Assembly: GCF_037975245.1 (NCBI RefSeq)
Contig: NC_092582.1
Span: forward strand, 12,244,577-12,308,576
Reading direction: 5' to 3'
Length of the DNA: 64,000 nucleotides
Origin: Apostichopus japonicus
Taxonomy: Eukaryota; Echinodermata; Holothuroidea; Aspidochirotida; Stichopodidae
In this document: in pieces, positions 46,601-59,180 of the stretch
Layout of the letters: each line of letters opens with the position of its first letter
Numbering within the stretch: position 1 is the first letter of the stretch
Program-made: the position numbers and the translations under genes
Notes under the pieces: generated by a model
Databases searched by the model: none
Told to the model about the DNA's origin: nothing
What the model saw: the letters and a program-made list of their open reading frames with translations, nothing else

Positions 46601-49600
46601 TACAGAGCAACCAACGACAGCAGTTGATATAAATCTATGTTCGTTTCTAATACTTAAAGTTCCAAGAGACCGTATAAGATCGCGGCAAAAGCAAACTGCC
46701 CCCACCTGGTCTCGAGCCCGCGATCCAAAATACGTCACGCTCTCGAGGTACAGAGCAACCAACCGCGCCACGACAGCAGTTGATATAAATCTATGTTCGT
46801 TTCTAATACTTAAAGTTCCCAGAGACCGTACCAGATCGCGGCAAAAGCAAACTGCCCCCACCTGGTCTCGAGCCCGCGATCCAAAATACGTCACGCTCTC
46901 GAGGTACAGAGCAACCAACCGCGCCACGACAGCAGTTGATATAAATCTATGTTCGTTTCTAATACTTAAAGTTCCAAGAGACCGTATAAGATCGCGGCAA
47001 AAGCAAACTGCCCCCACCTGGTCTCGAGCCCGCGATCCAAAATACGTCACGCTCTCGAGGTACAGAGCAACCAACCGCGCCACGACAGCAGTTGATATAA
47101 ATCTATGTTCGTTTCTAATACTTAAAGTTCCCAGAGACCGTATAAGATCGCGGCAAAAGCAAACTGCCCCCACCTGGTCTCGAGCCCGCGATCCAAAATA
47201 CGTCACGCTCTCGAGGTACAGAGCAACCAACCGCGCCACGACAGCAGTTGATATAAATCTATGTTCGTTTCTAATACTTAAAGTTCCAGAGACCGTATGA
47301 GATCGCGGCAAAAGCAAACTGCCCCCACCTGGTCTCGAGCCCGCGATCCAAAATACGTCACGCTCTCGAGGTACAGAGCAACCAACGACAGCAGTTGATA
47401 TAAATCTATGTTCGTTTCTAATACTTAAAGTTCCAAGAGACCGTATAAGATCGCGGCAAAAGCAAACTGCCCCCACCTGGTCTCGAGCCCGCGATCCAAA
47501 ATACGTCACGCTCTCGAGGTACAGAGCAACCAACCGCGCCACGACAGCAGTTGATATAAATCTATGTTCGTTTCTAATACTTAAAGTTCCCAGAGACCGT
47601 ACCAGATCGCGGCAAAAGCAAACTGCCCCCACCTGGTCTCGAGCCCGCGATCCAAAATACGTCACGCTCTCGAGGTACAGAGCAACCAACCGCGCCACGA
47701 CAGCAGTTGATATAAATCTATGTTCGTTTCTAATACTTAAAGTTCCCAGAGACCGTATAAGATCGCGGCAAAAGCAAACTGCCCCCACCTGGTCTCGAGC
47801 CCGCGATCCAAAATACGTCACGCTCTCGAGGTACAGAGCAACCAACCGCGCCACGACAGCAGTTGATATAAATCTATGTTCGTTTCTAATACTTAAAGTT
47901 CCAGAGACCGTATGAGATCGCGGCAAAAGCAAACTGCCCCCACCTGGTCTCGAGCCCGCGATCCAAAATACGTCACGCTCTCGAGGTACAGAGCAACCAA
48001 CGACAGCAGTTGATATAAATCTATGTTCGTTTCTAATACTTAAAGTTCCAAGAGACCGTATAAGATCGCGGCAAAAGCAAACTGCCCCCACCTGGTCTCG
48101 AGCCCGCGATCCAAAATACGTCACGCTCTCGAGGTACAGAGCAACCAACCGCGCCACGACAGCAGTTGATATAAATCTATGTTCGTTTCTAATACTTAAA
48201 GTTCCCAGAGACCGTATGAGATCGCGGCAAAAGCAAACTGCCCCCACCTGGTCTCGAGCCCGCGATCCAAAATACGTCACGCTCTCGAGGTACAGAGCAA
48301 CCAACCGCGCCACGACAGCAGTTGATATAAATCTATGTTCGTTTCTAATACTTAAAGTTCCAGAGACCGTATGAGATCGCGGCAAAAGCAAACTGCCCCC
48401 ACCTGGTCTCGAGCCCGCGATCCAAAATACGTCACGCTCTCGAGGTACAGAGCAACCAACGACAGCAGTTGATATAAATCTATGTTCGTTTCTAATACTT
48501 AAAGTTCCAAGAGACCGTATAAGATCGCGGCAAAAGCAAACTGCCCCCACCTGGTCTCGAGCCCGCGATCCAAAATACGTCACGCTCTCGAGGTACAGAG
48601 CAACCAACCGCGCCACGACAGCAGTTGATATAAATCTATGTTCGTTTCTAATACTTAAAGTTCCCAGAGACCGTACCAGATCGCGGCAAAAGCAAACTGC
48701 CCCCACCTGGTCTCGAGCCCGCGATCCAAAATACGTCACGCTCTCGAGGTACAGAGCAACCAACCGCGCCACGACAGCAGTTGATATAAATCTATGTTCG
48801 TTTCTAATACTTAAAGTTCCCAGAGACCGTATAAGATCGCGGCAAAAGCAAACTGCCCCCACCTGGTCTCGAGCCCGCGATCCAAAATACGTCACGCTCT
48901 CGAGGTACAGAGCAACCAACCGCGCCACGACAGCAGTTGATATAAATCTATGTTCGTTTCTAATACTTAAAGTTCCAGAGACCGTATGAGATCGCGGCAA
49001 AAGCAAACTGCCCCCACCTGGTCTCGAGCCCGCGATCCAATTACGTCACGCTCTCGAGGTACAGAGCAACCAACGACAGCAGTTGATATAAATCTATGTT
49101 CGTTTCTAATACTTAAAGTTCCCAGAGACCGTATAAGATCGCGGCAAAAGCAAACTGCCCCCACCTGGTCTCGAGCCCGCGATCCAAAATACGTCACGCT
49201 CTCGAGGTACAGAGCAACCAACCGCGCCACGACAGCAGTTGATATAAATCTATGTTCGTTTCTAATACTTAAAGTTCCCGAGACCGTATAAGATCGCGGC
49301 AAAAGCAAACTGCCCCCATCTGGTCTCGAGCCCGCGATCCAAAATACGTCACGCTCTCGAGGTACAGAGCAACCAACCGCGCCACGACAGCAGTTGATAT
49401 AAATCTATGTTCGTTTCTAATACTTAAAGTTCCCGAGACCGTATGAGATCGCGGCAAAAGCAAACTGCCCCCACCTGGTCTCGAGCCCGCGATCCAAAAT
49501 ACGTCACGCTCTCGAGGTACAGAGCAACCAACCGCGCCACGACAGCAGTTGATATAAATCTATGTTCGTTTCTAATACTTAAATTTCCAGAGACCGTACA

Positions 49601-49759
49601 AGATCGCGGCAAAAGCAAACTGCCCCCACCTGGCCTCGAGCCCGCGATCCAAAATACGTCACGCTCTCGAGGTACAGAGCAACCAACCGCGCCACGACAG
49701 CAGTTGATATAAATCTATGTTCGTTTCTAATACTTAAAGTTCCCAGAGACCGTATGAGA

Positions 49760-52700
49760 TCGCGGCAAAAGCAAACTGCCCCCACCTGGTCTCGAGCCCG
49801 CGATCCAAAATACGTCACGCTCTCGAGGTACAGAGCAACCAACCGCGCCACGACAGCAGTTGATATAAATCTATGTTCGTTTCTAATACTTAAAGTACCC
49901 AGAGACCGTATGAGATCGCGGCAAAAGCAAACTGCCCCCACCTGGTCTCGAGCCCGCGATCCAAAATACGTCACGCTCTCGAGGTACAGAGCAACCAACC
50001 GCGCCACGACAGCAGTTGATATAAATCTATGTTCGTTTCTAATACTTAAAGTTCCCGAGACCGTACAAGATCGCGGCAAAAGCAAACTGCCCCCACCTGG
50101 CCTCTAGCCCGCGATCCAAAATACGTCACGCTCTCGAGGTACAGAGCAACCAACCGCGCCACGACAGCAGTTGATATAAATCTATGTTCGTTTCTAATAC
50201 TTAAAGTACCCAGAGACCGTACAAGATCGCGGCAAAAGCAAACTGCCCCCACCTGGTCTCGAGCCCGCGATCCAAAATACGTCACGCTCTCGAGGTACAG
50301 AGCAACCAACCGCGCCACGACAGCAGTTGATATAAATCTATGTTCGTTTCTAATACTTAAAGTTCCAGAGACCGTACAAGATCGCGGCCAAAGCAAACTG
50401 CCCCCACCTGGCCTCTAGCCCGCGATCCAAAATACGTCACGCTCTCGAGGTACAGAGCAACCAACCGCGCCACGACAGCAGTTGATATAAATCTATGTTC
50501 GTTTCTAATACTTAAAGTTCCCGAGACCGTATGAGATCGCGGCAAAAGCAAACTGCCCCCACCTGGTCTCGAGCCCGCGATCCAAAATACGTCACGCTCT
50601 CGAGGTACAGAGCAACCAACCGCGCCACGACAGCAGTTGATATAAATCTATGTTCGTTTCTAATACTTAAAGTACCCAGAGACCGTATGAGATCGCGGCA
50701 AAAGCAAACTGCCCCCACCTGGTCTCGAGCCCGCGATCCAAAATACGTCACGCTCTCGAGGTACAGAGCAACCAACCGCGCCACGACAGCAGTTGATATA
50801 AATCTATGTTCGTTTCTAATACTTAAAGTTCGCAGAGACCGTATGAGATCGCGGCAAAAGCAAACTGCCCCCACCTGGTCTCGAGCCCGCGATCCAAAAT
50901 ACGTCACGCTCTCGAGGTACAGAGCAACCAACCGCGCCACGACAGCAGTTGATATAAATCTATGTTCGTTTCTAATACTTAAAGTTCCAGAGACCGTATG
51001 AGATCGCGGCAAAAGCAAACTGCCCCCACCTGGTCTCGAGCCCGCGATCCAAAATACGTCACGCTCTCGAGGTACAGAGCAACCAACCGCGCCACGACAG
51101 CAGTTGATATAAATCTATGTTCGTTTCTAATACTTAAAGTTCCAGAGACCGTATGAGATCGCGGCAAAAGCAAACTGCCCCCACCTGGTCTCGAGCCCGC
51201 GATCCAAAATACGTCACGCTCTCGAGGTACAGATCAACCAACCGCGCCACGACAGCAGTTGATATAAATCTATGTTCGTTTCTAATACTTAAAGTTCCAG
51301 AGACCGTATGAGATCGCGGCAAAAGCAAACTGCCCCCACCTGGTCTCGAGCCCGCGATCCAAAATACGTCACGCTCTCGAGGTACAGAGCAACCAACCGC
51401 GCCACGACAGCAGTTGATATAAATCAATGTTCGTTTCTAATACTTAAAGTTCCAGAGACCGTATAAGATCCCGGCAAAAGCAAACTGCCCCCACCTGGTC
51501 TCGAGCCCGCGATCCAAAATACGTCACGCTCTCGAGGTACAGAGCAACCAACCGCGCCACGACAGCAGTTGATATAAATCTATGTTCGTTTCTAATACTT
51601 AAAGTTCCCGAGACCGTATGAGATCGCGGCAAAAGCAAACTGCCCCCACATGGTCTCGAGCCCGCGATCCAAAATATGTCACGCTCTCGAGGTACAGAGC
51701 AACCAACCGCGCCACGACGGCAGCTGATATAAATCTATGTTCGTTTCTAATACTTAAAGTTCCCAGAGACCGTATGAGATCGCGGCAAAAGCAAACTGCC
51801 CCCACCTGGTCTCGAGCCCGCGATCCAAAATACGTCACGCTCTCGAGGTACAGAGCAACCAACCGCGCCACGACGGCAGTTGATATAAATCTATGTTCGT
51901 TTCTAATACTTAAAGTTCCAGAGACCGTATGAGATCGCGGCAAAAGCAAACTGCCCCCACCTGGTCTCGAGCCCGCGATCCAAAATACGTCACGCTCTCG
52001 AGGTACAGAGCAACCAACCGCGCCACGACGGCAGCTGATATAAATCTATGTTCGTTTCTAATACTTAAAGTTCCAGAGACCGTATGAGATCGCGGCAAAA
52101 GCAAACTGCCCCCACCTGGTCTCGAGCCCGCGATCCAAAATACGTCACGCTCTCGAGGTACAGAGCAACCAACCGCGCCACGACAGCAGTTGATATAAAT
52201 CTATGTTCGTTTCTAATACTTAAAGTACCCAGAGACCGTATGAGATCGCGGCAAAAGCAAACTGCCCCCACCTGGTCTCGAGCCCGCGATCCAAAATACG
52301 TCACGCTCTCGAGGTACAGAGCAACCAACCGCGCCACGACAGCAGTTGATATAAATCTATGTTCGTTTCTAATACTTAAAGTTCCCGAGACCGTACAAGA
52401 TCGCGGCAAAAGCAAACTGCCCCCACCTGGCCTCTAGCCCGCGATCCAAAATACGTCACGCTCTCGAGGTACAGAGCAACCAACCGCGCCACGACAGCAG
52501 TTGATATAAATCTATGTTCGTTTCTAATACTTAAAGTACCCAGAGACCGTACAAGATCGCGGCAAAAGCAAACTGCCCCCACCTGGTCTCGAGCCCGCGA
52601 TCCAAAATACGTCACGCTCTCGAGGTACAGAGCAACCAACCGCGCCACGACAGCAGTTGATATAAATCTATGTTCGTTTCTAATACTTAAAGTTCCAGAG

Positions 52701-54540
52701 ACCGTACAAGATCGCTGCCACAGCAAACTGCCCCCACCTGGCCTCTAGCCCGCGATCCAAAATACGTCACGCTCTCGAGGTACAGAGCAACCAACCGCGC
52801 CACGACAGCAGTTGATATAAATCTATGTTCGTTTCTAATACTTAAAGTTCCCGAGACCGTATGAGATCGCGGCAAAAGCAAACTGCCCCCACCTGGTCTC
52901 GAGCCCGCGATCCAAAATACGTCACGCTCTCGAGGTACAGAGCAACCAACCGCGCCACGACAGCAGTTGATATAAATCTATGTTCGTTTCTAATACTTAA
53001 AGTACCCAGAGACCGTATGAGATCGCGGCAAAAGCAAACTGCCCCCACCTGGTCTCGAGCCCGCGATCCAAAATACGTCACGCTCTCGAGGTACAGAGCA
53101 ACCAACCGCGCCACGACAGCAGTTGATATAAATCTATGTTCGTTTCTAATACTTAAAGTTCGCAGAGACCGTATGAGATCGCGGCAAAAGCAAACTGCCC
53201 CCACCTGGTCTCGAGCCCGCGATCCAAAATACGTCACGCTCTCGAGGTACAGAGCAACCAACCGCGCCACGACAGCAGTTGATATAAATCTATGTTCGTT
53301 TCTAATACTTAAAGTTCCAGAGACCGTATGAGATCGCGGCAAAAGCAAACTGCCCCCACCTGGTCTCGAGCCCGCGATCCAAAATACGTCACGCTCTCGA
53401 GGTACAGAGCAACCAACCGCGCCACGACAGCAGTTGATATAAATCTATGTTCGTTTCTAATACTTAAAGTTCCAGAGACCGTATGAGATCGCGGCAAAAG
53501 CAAACTGCCCCCACCTGGTCTCGAGCCCGCGATCCAAAATACGTCACGCTCTCGAGGTACAGATCAACCAACCGCGCCACGACAGCAGTTGATATAAATC
53601 TATGTTCGTTTCTAATACTTAAAGTTCCAGAGACCGTATGAGATCGCGGCAAAAGCAAACTGCCCCCACCTGGTCTCGAGCCCGCGATCCAAAATACGTC
53701 ACGCTCTCGAGGTACAGAGCAACCAACCGCGCCACGACAGCAGTTGATATAAATCAATGTTCGTTTCTAATACTTAAAGTTCCAGAGACCGTATAAGATC
53801 CCGGCAAAAGCAAACTGCCCCCACCTGGTCTCGAGCCCGCGATCCAAAATACGTCACGCTCTCGAGGTACAGAGCAACCAACCGCGCCACGACAGCAGTT
53901 GATATAAATCTATGTTCGTTTCTAATACTTAAAGTTCCCGAGACCGTATGAGATCGCGGCAAAAGCAAACTGCCCCCACATGGTCTCGAGCCCGCGATCC
54001 AAAATATGTCACGCTCTCGAGGTACAGAGCAACCAACCGCGCCACGACGGCAGCTGATATAAATCTATGTTCGTTTCTAATACTTAAAGTTCCCAGAGAC
54101 CGTATGAGATCGCGGCAAAAGCAAACTGCCCCCACCTGGTCTCGAGCCCGCGATCCAAAATACGTCACGCTCTCGAGGTACAGAGCAACCAACCGCGCCA
54201 CGACGGCAGTTGATATAAATCTATGTTCGTTTCTAATACTTAAAGTTCCAGAGACCGTATGAGATCGCGGCAAAAGCAAACTGCCCCCACCTGGTCTCGA
54301 GCCCGCGATCCAAAATACGTCACGCTCTCGAGGTACAGAGCAACCAACCGCGCCACGACGGCAGCTGATATAAATCTATGTTCGTTTCTAATACTTAAAG
54401 TTCCAGAGACCGTATGAGATCGCGGCAAAAGCAAACTGCCCCCACCTGGTCTCGAGCCCGCGATCCAAAATACGTCACGCTCTCGAGGTACAGAGCAACC
54501 AACCGCGCCACGACAGCAGTTGATATAAATCTATGTTCGT
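49760..54540. repeat. Array 1, 2330-bp 15-mer, tandemly duplicated
   Basis: AGTTCGCAGAGACC occurs near 50828 and 53158, AGATCAACCA at 51231 and 53561, and the GACGGCAGCTGA variants near 51716 and 54046. All are 2330 bp apart. Confidence 0.85.
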
Positions 54541-57364
54541 TTCTAATACTTAAAGTTCCAGAGACCGTACAAGATCGCGGCAAAAGCAAACTGCCCCCAC
54601 CTGGTCTCGAGCCCGCGATCCAAAATACGTCACGCTCTCGAGGTACAGAGCAACCTACCGCGCCACGACAGCAGTTGATATAAATCTATGTTCGTTTCTA
54701 ATACTTAAAGTACCCAGAGACCGTATGAGATCGCGGCAAAAGCAAACTGCCCCCACCTGGTCTCGAGCCCGCGATCCAAAATACGTCACGCTCTCGAGGT
54801 ACAGAGCAACCAACCGCGCCACGACAGCAGTTGATATAAATCTATGATCGTTTCTAATACTTAAAGTTCCCGAGACCGTATGAGATCGCGGCAAAAGCAA
54901 ACTGCCCCCACCTGGTCTCGAGCCCGCGATTCAAAATACGTCACGCTCTCGAGGTACAGAGCAACCAACCGCGCCACGACGGCAGCTGATATAAATCTAT
55001 GTTCGTTTCTAATACTTAAAGTTCCCGAGACCGTATGAGATCGCGGCAAAAGCAAACTGCCCCCACCTGGTCTCGAGCCCGCGATCCAAAATACGTCACG
55101 CTCTCGAGGTACAGAGCAACCAACCGCGCCACGACAGCAGTTGATATAAATCTATGTTCGTTTCTAATACTTAAAGTTCCAGAGACCGTATGAGATCGCG
55201 GCAAAAGCAAACTGCCCCCACCTGGTCTCGAGCCCGCGATCCAAAATACGTCACGCTCTCGAGGTACAGAGCAACCAACCGCGCCACGACAGCAGTTGAT
55301 ATAAATCAATGTTCGTTTCTAATACTTAAAGTTCCAGAGACCGTATAAGATCCCGGCAAAAGCAAACTGCCCCCACCTGGTCTCGAGCCCGCGATCCAAA
55401 ATACGTCACGCTCTCGAGGTACAGAGCAACCAACCGCGCCACGACAGCAGCTGATATAAATCTATGTTCGTTTCTAATACTTAAAGTTCCAGAGACCGTA
55501 TAAGATCGCGGCAAAAGCAAACTGCCCCCACCTGGTCTCGAGCCCGCGATCCAAAATACGTCACGCTCTCGAGGTACAGAGCAACCAACCGCGCCACGAT
55601 GGCAGCTGATATAAATCTATGTTCGTTTCTAATACTTAAAGTTCCCAGAGACCGTATGAGATCGCGGCAAAAGCAAACTGCCCCCACCTGGTCTCGAGCC
55701 CGCGATCCAAAATACGTCACGCTCTCGAGGTACAGAGCAACCAACCGCGCCACGACGGCAGCTGATATAAATCTATGTTCGTTTCTAATACTTAAAGTTC
55801 CAGAGACCGTATGAGATCGCGGCAAAAGCAAACTGCCCCCACCTGGTCTCGAGCCCGCGATCCAAAATACGTCACGCTCTCGAGGTACAGAGCAACCAAC
55901 CGCGCCACGACAGCAGTTGATATAAATCTATGTTCGTTTCTAATACTTAAAGTTCCAGAGACCGTACAAGATCGCGGCAAAAGCAAACTGCCCCCACCTG
56001 GCCTCTATCCCGCGATCCAAAATACGTCACGCTCTCGAGGTACAGAGCAACCAACCGCGCCACGACAGCAGTTGATATAAATCTATGTTCGTTTCTAATA
56101 CTTAAAGTACCCAGAGACCGTATGAGATCGCGGCAAAAGCAAACTGCCCCCACCTGGTCTCGAGCCCGCGATCCAAAATACGTCACGCTCTCGAGGTACA
56201 GAGCAACCAACCGCGCCACGACAGCAGTTGATATAAATCTATGTTCGTTTCTAATACTTAAAGTTCCCGAGACCGTATGAGATCGCGGCAAAAGCAAACT
56301 GCCCCCACCTGGTCTCGAGCCCGCGATCCAAAATACGTCACGCTCTCGAGGTACAGAGCAACCAACCGCGCCACGACAGCAGTTGATATAAATCTATGTT
56401 CGTTTCTAATACTTAAAGTTCCCGAGACCGTATGAGATCGCGGCAAAAGCAAACTGCCCCCACCTGGTCTCGAGCCCGCGATCCAAAATACGTCACGCTC
56501 TCGAGGTACAGAGCAACCAACCGCGCCACGACAGCAGTTGTTATAAATCTATGTTCGTTTCTAATACTTAAAGTTCCAGAGACCGTATGAGATCGCGGCA
56601 AAAGCAAACTGCCCCCACCTGGTCTCGAGCCCGCGATCCAAAATACGTCACGCTCTCGAGGTACAGAGCAACCAACCGCGCCACGACAGCAGTTGATATA
56701 AATCTATGTTCGTTTCTAATACTTAAAGTTCCAGAGACCGTATGAAATCGCGGAAAAAGCTAACTGCCCCCACCTGGTCTCGAGCCCGCGATCCAAAATA
56801 CGTCACGCTCTCGAGGTACAGAGCAACCAACCGCTCCACGACAGCAGTTGATATAAATCTATGTTCGTTTCTAATACTTAAAGTTCCAGAGACCGTATGA
56901 GATCGCGGCAAAAGCAAACTGCCCCCACCTGGTCTCGAGCCCGCGATCCAAAATACGTCACGCTCTCGAGGTACAGAGCAACCAACCGCGCCACGAGAGC
57001 AGTTGATATAAATCTATGTTCGTTTCTAATACTTAAAGTTCCCGAGACCGTATAAGATCGCGGCAAAAGCAAACTGCCCCCACCTGGTCTCGAGCCCGCG
57101 ATCCAAAATACGTTACGCTCTCGAGGTACAGAGCAACCAACCGCGCCACGACAGCAGTTGATATAAATCTATGTTCGTTTCTAATACTTAAAGTTCCCAA
57201 AGACCGTATAAGATCGCGGCAAAAGCAAACTGCCCCCATCTGGTCTCGAGCCCGAGATCCAAAATACGTCACGCTCTCGAGGTACAGAGCAACCAACCGC
57301 GCCACGACAGCAGTTGATATAAATCTATGTTCGTTTCTAATACTTAAAGTTCCCAGAGACCGTA

Positions 57365-57368
57365 CCCG
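57365..57368. other. Junction between the two satellite arrays
   Basis: Array 1 runs to ...CCCAGAGACCGTA (57352-57364). Array 2 begins CGATTAACTAATACTTACAG (from 57367). No unrelated DNA lies between them. Confidence 0.8.
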
Positions 57369-57438
57369 ATTAACTAATACTTACAGCTCCCCATGTAGGC
57401 ACTCGCTGTAAAAGATCGGCAAAAGACGTCATCACCGG

Positions 57439-57508
57439 GGACTCGAACCACCGATGCAAAATAGAGCCTCGCTCATCAGCTCGTACAGTGCGCCAAGCCA
57501 TCGCGCCA
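57439..57508 (-). promoter_or_regulatory. Example RNA polymerase III A/B-box pair, first unit of array 2
   Basis: On the minus strand the A-box-like TGGCGCGATGG (complement of 57498-57508) overlaps a D-arm whose stems GCGC are at 57490-57493 and 57503-57506. The B-box GGTTCGAGTCC (complement of 57439-57449) fits the tRNA consensus GGTTCGANTCC exactly. A TTTT run lies between the boxes and another soon after the B-box. Confidence 0.6.
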
Positions 57509-57859
57509 CTGTATGGACTGAGATATTAGGTCGATTAACTAATACTTACAGCTCCCCATGTAGGCACTCGCTGTAAAAGATCGGCAAAAGACGTCATCAC
57601 CGGGGACTCGAACCACCGATGCAAAAGAGAGCCTCGCTCATCAGCTCGTACAGTGCGCCAAGCCATCGCGCCACTGTATGGACTGAGATATTAGGTCGAT
57701 TAACTAATACTTACAGCTCCCCATGTAGGCACTCGCTGTAAAAGATCGGCAAAAGACGTCATCACCGGGGATTCGAACCACCGATGCAAAAGAGAGCCTC
57801 GCTCATCAGCTCGTACAGTGCGCCAAGCCATCGCGCCACTGTATGGACTGAGATATTAG

Positions 57860-59180
57860 GTCGATTAACTAATACTTACAGCTCCCCGTGTAGGCACTCG
57901 CTGTAAAAGATCGGCAAAAGACGTCATCACCGGGGACTCGAACCACCGATGCAAACGAGAGCCTCGCTCATCAGCTCGTACAGTGCGCCAAGCCATCGCG
58001 CCACTGTATGGACTGAGATATTAGGTCGATTAACTAATACTTACTGCTCCCCATGTAGGCACTCGCTGTAAAAGATCGGCAAAAGACGTCATCACCGGGG
58101 ACTCGAACCACCGATGCAAAAGAGAGCCTCGCTCATCAGCTCGTACAGTGCGCCAAGCCATCGCGCCACTGTATGGACTGAGATATTAGGTCGATTAACT
58201 AATACTTACAGCTCCCCATGTAGGCACTCGCTGTAAAAGATCGGCAAAAGACGTCATCACCGGGGACTCGAACCACCGATGCAAAAGAGAGCCTCGCTCA
58301 TCAGCTCGTACAGTGCGCCAAGCCATCGCGCCACTGTATGGACGGAGATATTAGGTCGATTAACTAATACTTACAGCTCCCCATGTAGGCACTCGCTGTA
58401 AAAGATCGGCAAAAGACGTCATCACCGGGGACTCGAACCACCGATACAGGAGAGCCTCGCTCATCAGCTCGTACAGTGCGCCAAGCCATCGCGCCACTGT
58501 ATGGACTGAGATATTAGGTCGATTAACTAATACTTACAGCTCCCCGTGTAGGCACTCGCTGTAAAAGATCGGCAAAAGACGTCATCACCGGGGACTCGAA
58601 CCACCGATGCAAACGAGAGCCTCGCTCATCAGCTCGTACAGTGCGCCAAGCCATCGCGCCACTGTATGGACTGAGATATTAGGTCGATTAACTAATACTT
58701 ACTGCTCCCCATGTAGGCACTCGCTGTAAAAGATCGGCAAAAGACGTCATCACCGGGGACTCGAACCACCGATGCAAAAGAGAGCCTCGCTCATCAGCTC
58801 GTACAGTGCGCCAAGCCATCGCGCCACTGTATGGACTGAGATATTAGGTCGATTAACTAATACTTACAGCTCCCCATGTAGGCACTCGCTGTAAAAGATC
58901 GGCAAAAGACGTCATCACCGGGGACTCGAACCACCGATGCAAAAGAGAGCCTCGCTCATCAGCTCGTACAGTGCGCCAAGCCATCGCGCCACTGTATGGA
59001 CGGAGATATTAGGTCGATTAACTAATACTTACAGCTCCCCATGTAGGCACTCGCTGTAAAAGATCGGCAAAAGACGTCATCACCGGGGACTCGAACCACC
59101 GATACAGGAGAGCCTCGCTCATCAGCTCGTACAGTGCGCCAAGCCATCGCGCCACTGTATGGACTGAGATATTAGGTCGA
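57860..59180. repeat. Array 2, 658-bp tetramer, tandemly duplicated
   Basis: Private variants recur 658 bp apart: AAACGAGAG near 57953 and 58611, TTACTGCTCC at 58041 and 58699, GGACGGAGAT near 58341 and 58999, and the 2-bp-shorter GATACAGGAGAG near 58444 and 59102. Confidence 0.8.

Larger units (their letters stand above)
27595..49080 (-). repeat. Array 1, domain with units lacking the A-box core (8-bp deletion)
   Basis: Eighteen units read CAACCAACGACAGC in place of CAACCAACCGCGCCACGACAGC, a loss of CGCGCCAC (GTGGCGCG on the minus strand, the A-box core). Sites lie near 27600, 28214, 29450, 30840, 32544, 33939, 35177, 36101, 38114, 39040, 40274, 45231, 45379, 46614, 47388, 48000, 48460 and 49074. 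None occurs before 27.5 kb or after 49.1 kb. Confidence 0.85.
21254..57364 (-). repeat. Satellite array 1: tRNA-derived tandem repeat, 155-156 bp unit, about 230 units
   Basis: Head-to-tail units share AGATCGCGGCAAAAGCAAAC, 'GGTCTCGAGCCCGCGATCC', 'AAAATACGTCACGCTCTCGA', 'CGCGCCACGACAGCAGTTGA' and 'CGTTTCTAATACTTAAAG'. The unit is 156 bp with TTCCCAGAGACC, 155 bp with TTCCAGAGACC or TTCCCGAGACC, 157-158 bp where AGCACAACC replaces AGCAACC, and about 147-148 bp with an 8-bp deletion. Read on the minus strand each unit has an A-box-like TGGCGCGGTTGG and, 40 bp on, a weak B-box-like GGCTCGAGACC, as in a tRNA gene; hence the strand given. The anticodon and acceptor stems do not fold convincingly, so it is tRNA-derived rather than a tRNA gene. 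A unit holds 13 CpGs, and an 8-bp inverted repeat (GATCGCGG...CCGCGATC) encloses the B-box. Divergence between units is low. Confidence 0.9.

Noticed and set aside
21790-57305. Dozens of long reading frames on both strands across array 1 (for example 24212-25822, 24387-25907, 26296-27834, 46196-49006)
   Set aside because: They repeat one 52-residue block per 156-bp satellite unit, occur on both strands at once, often start at GTG or at an internal ATG of the repeat, and end wherever a 155-bp unit shifts the frame. No gene context exists.
21254-57364. Assembly artefact creating the duplicated blocks in array 1
   Set aside because: It cannot be excluded, but each duplicate pair carries different small changes at its edges and different periods, which simple assembler looping would not give. 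Spanning reads would settle it.
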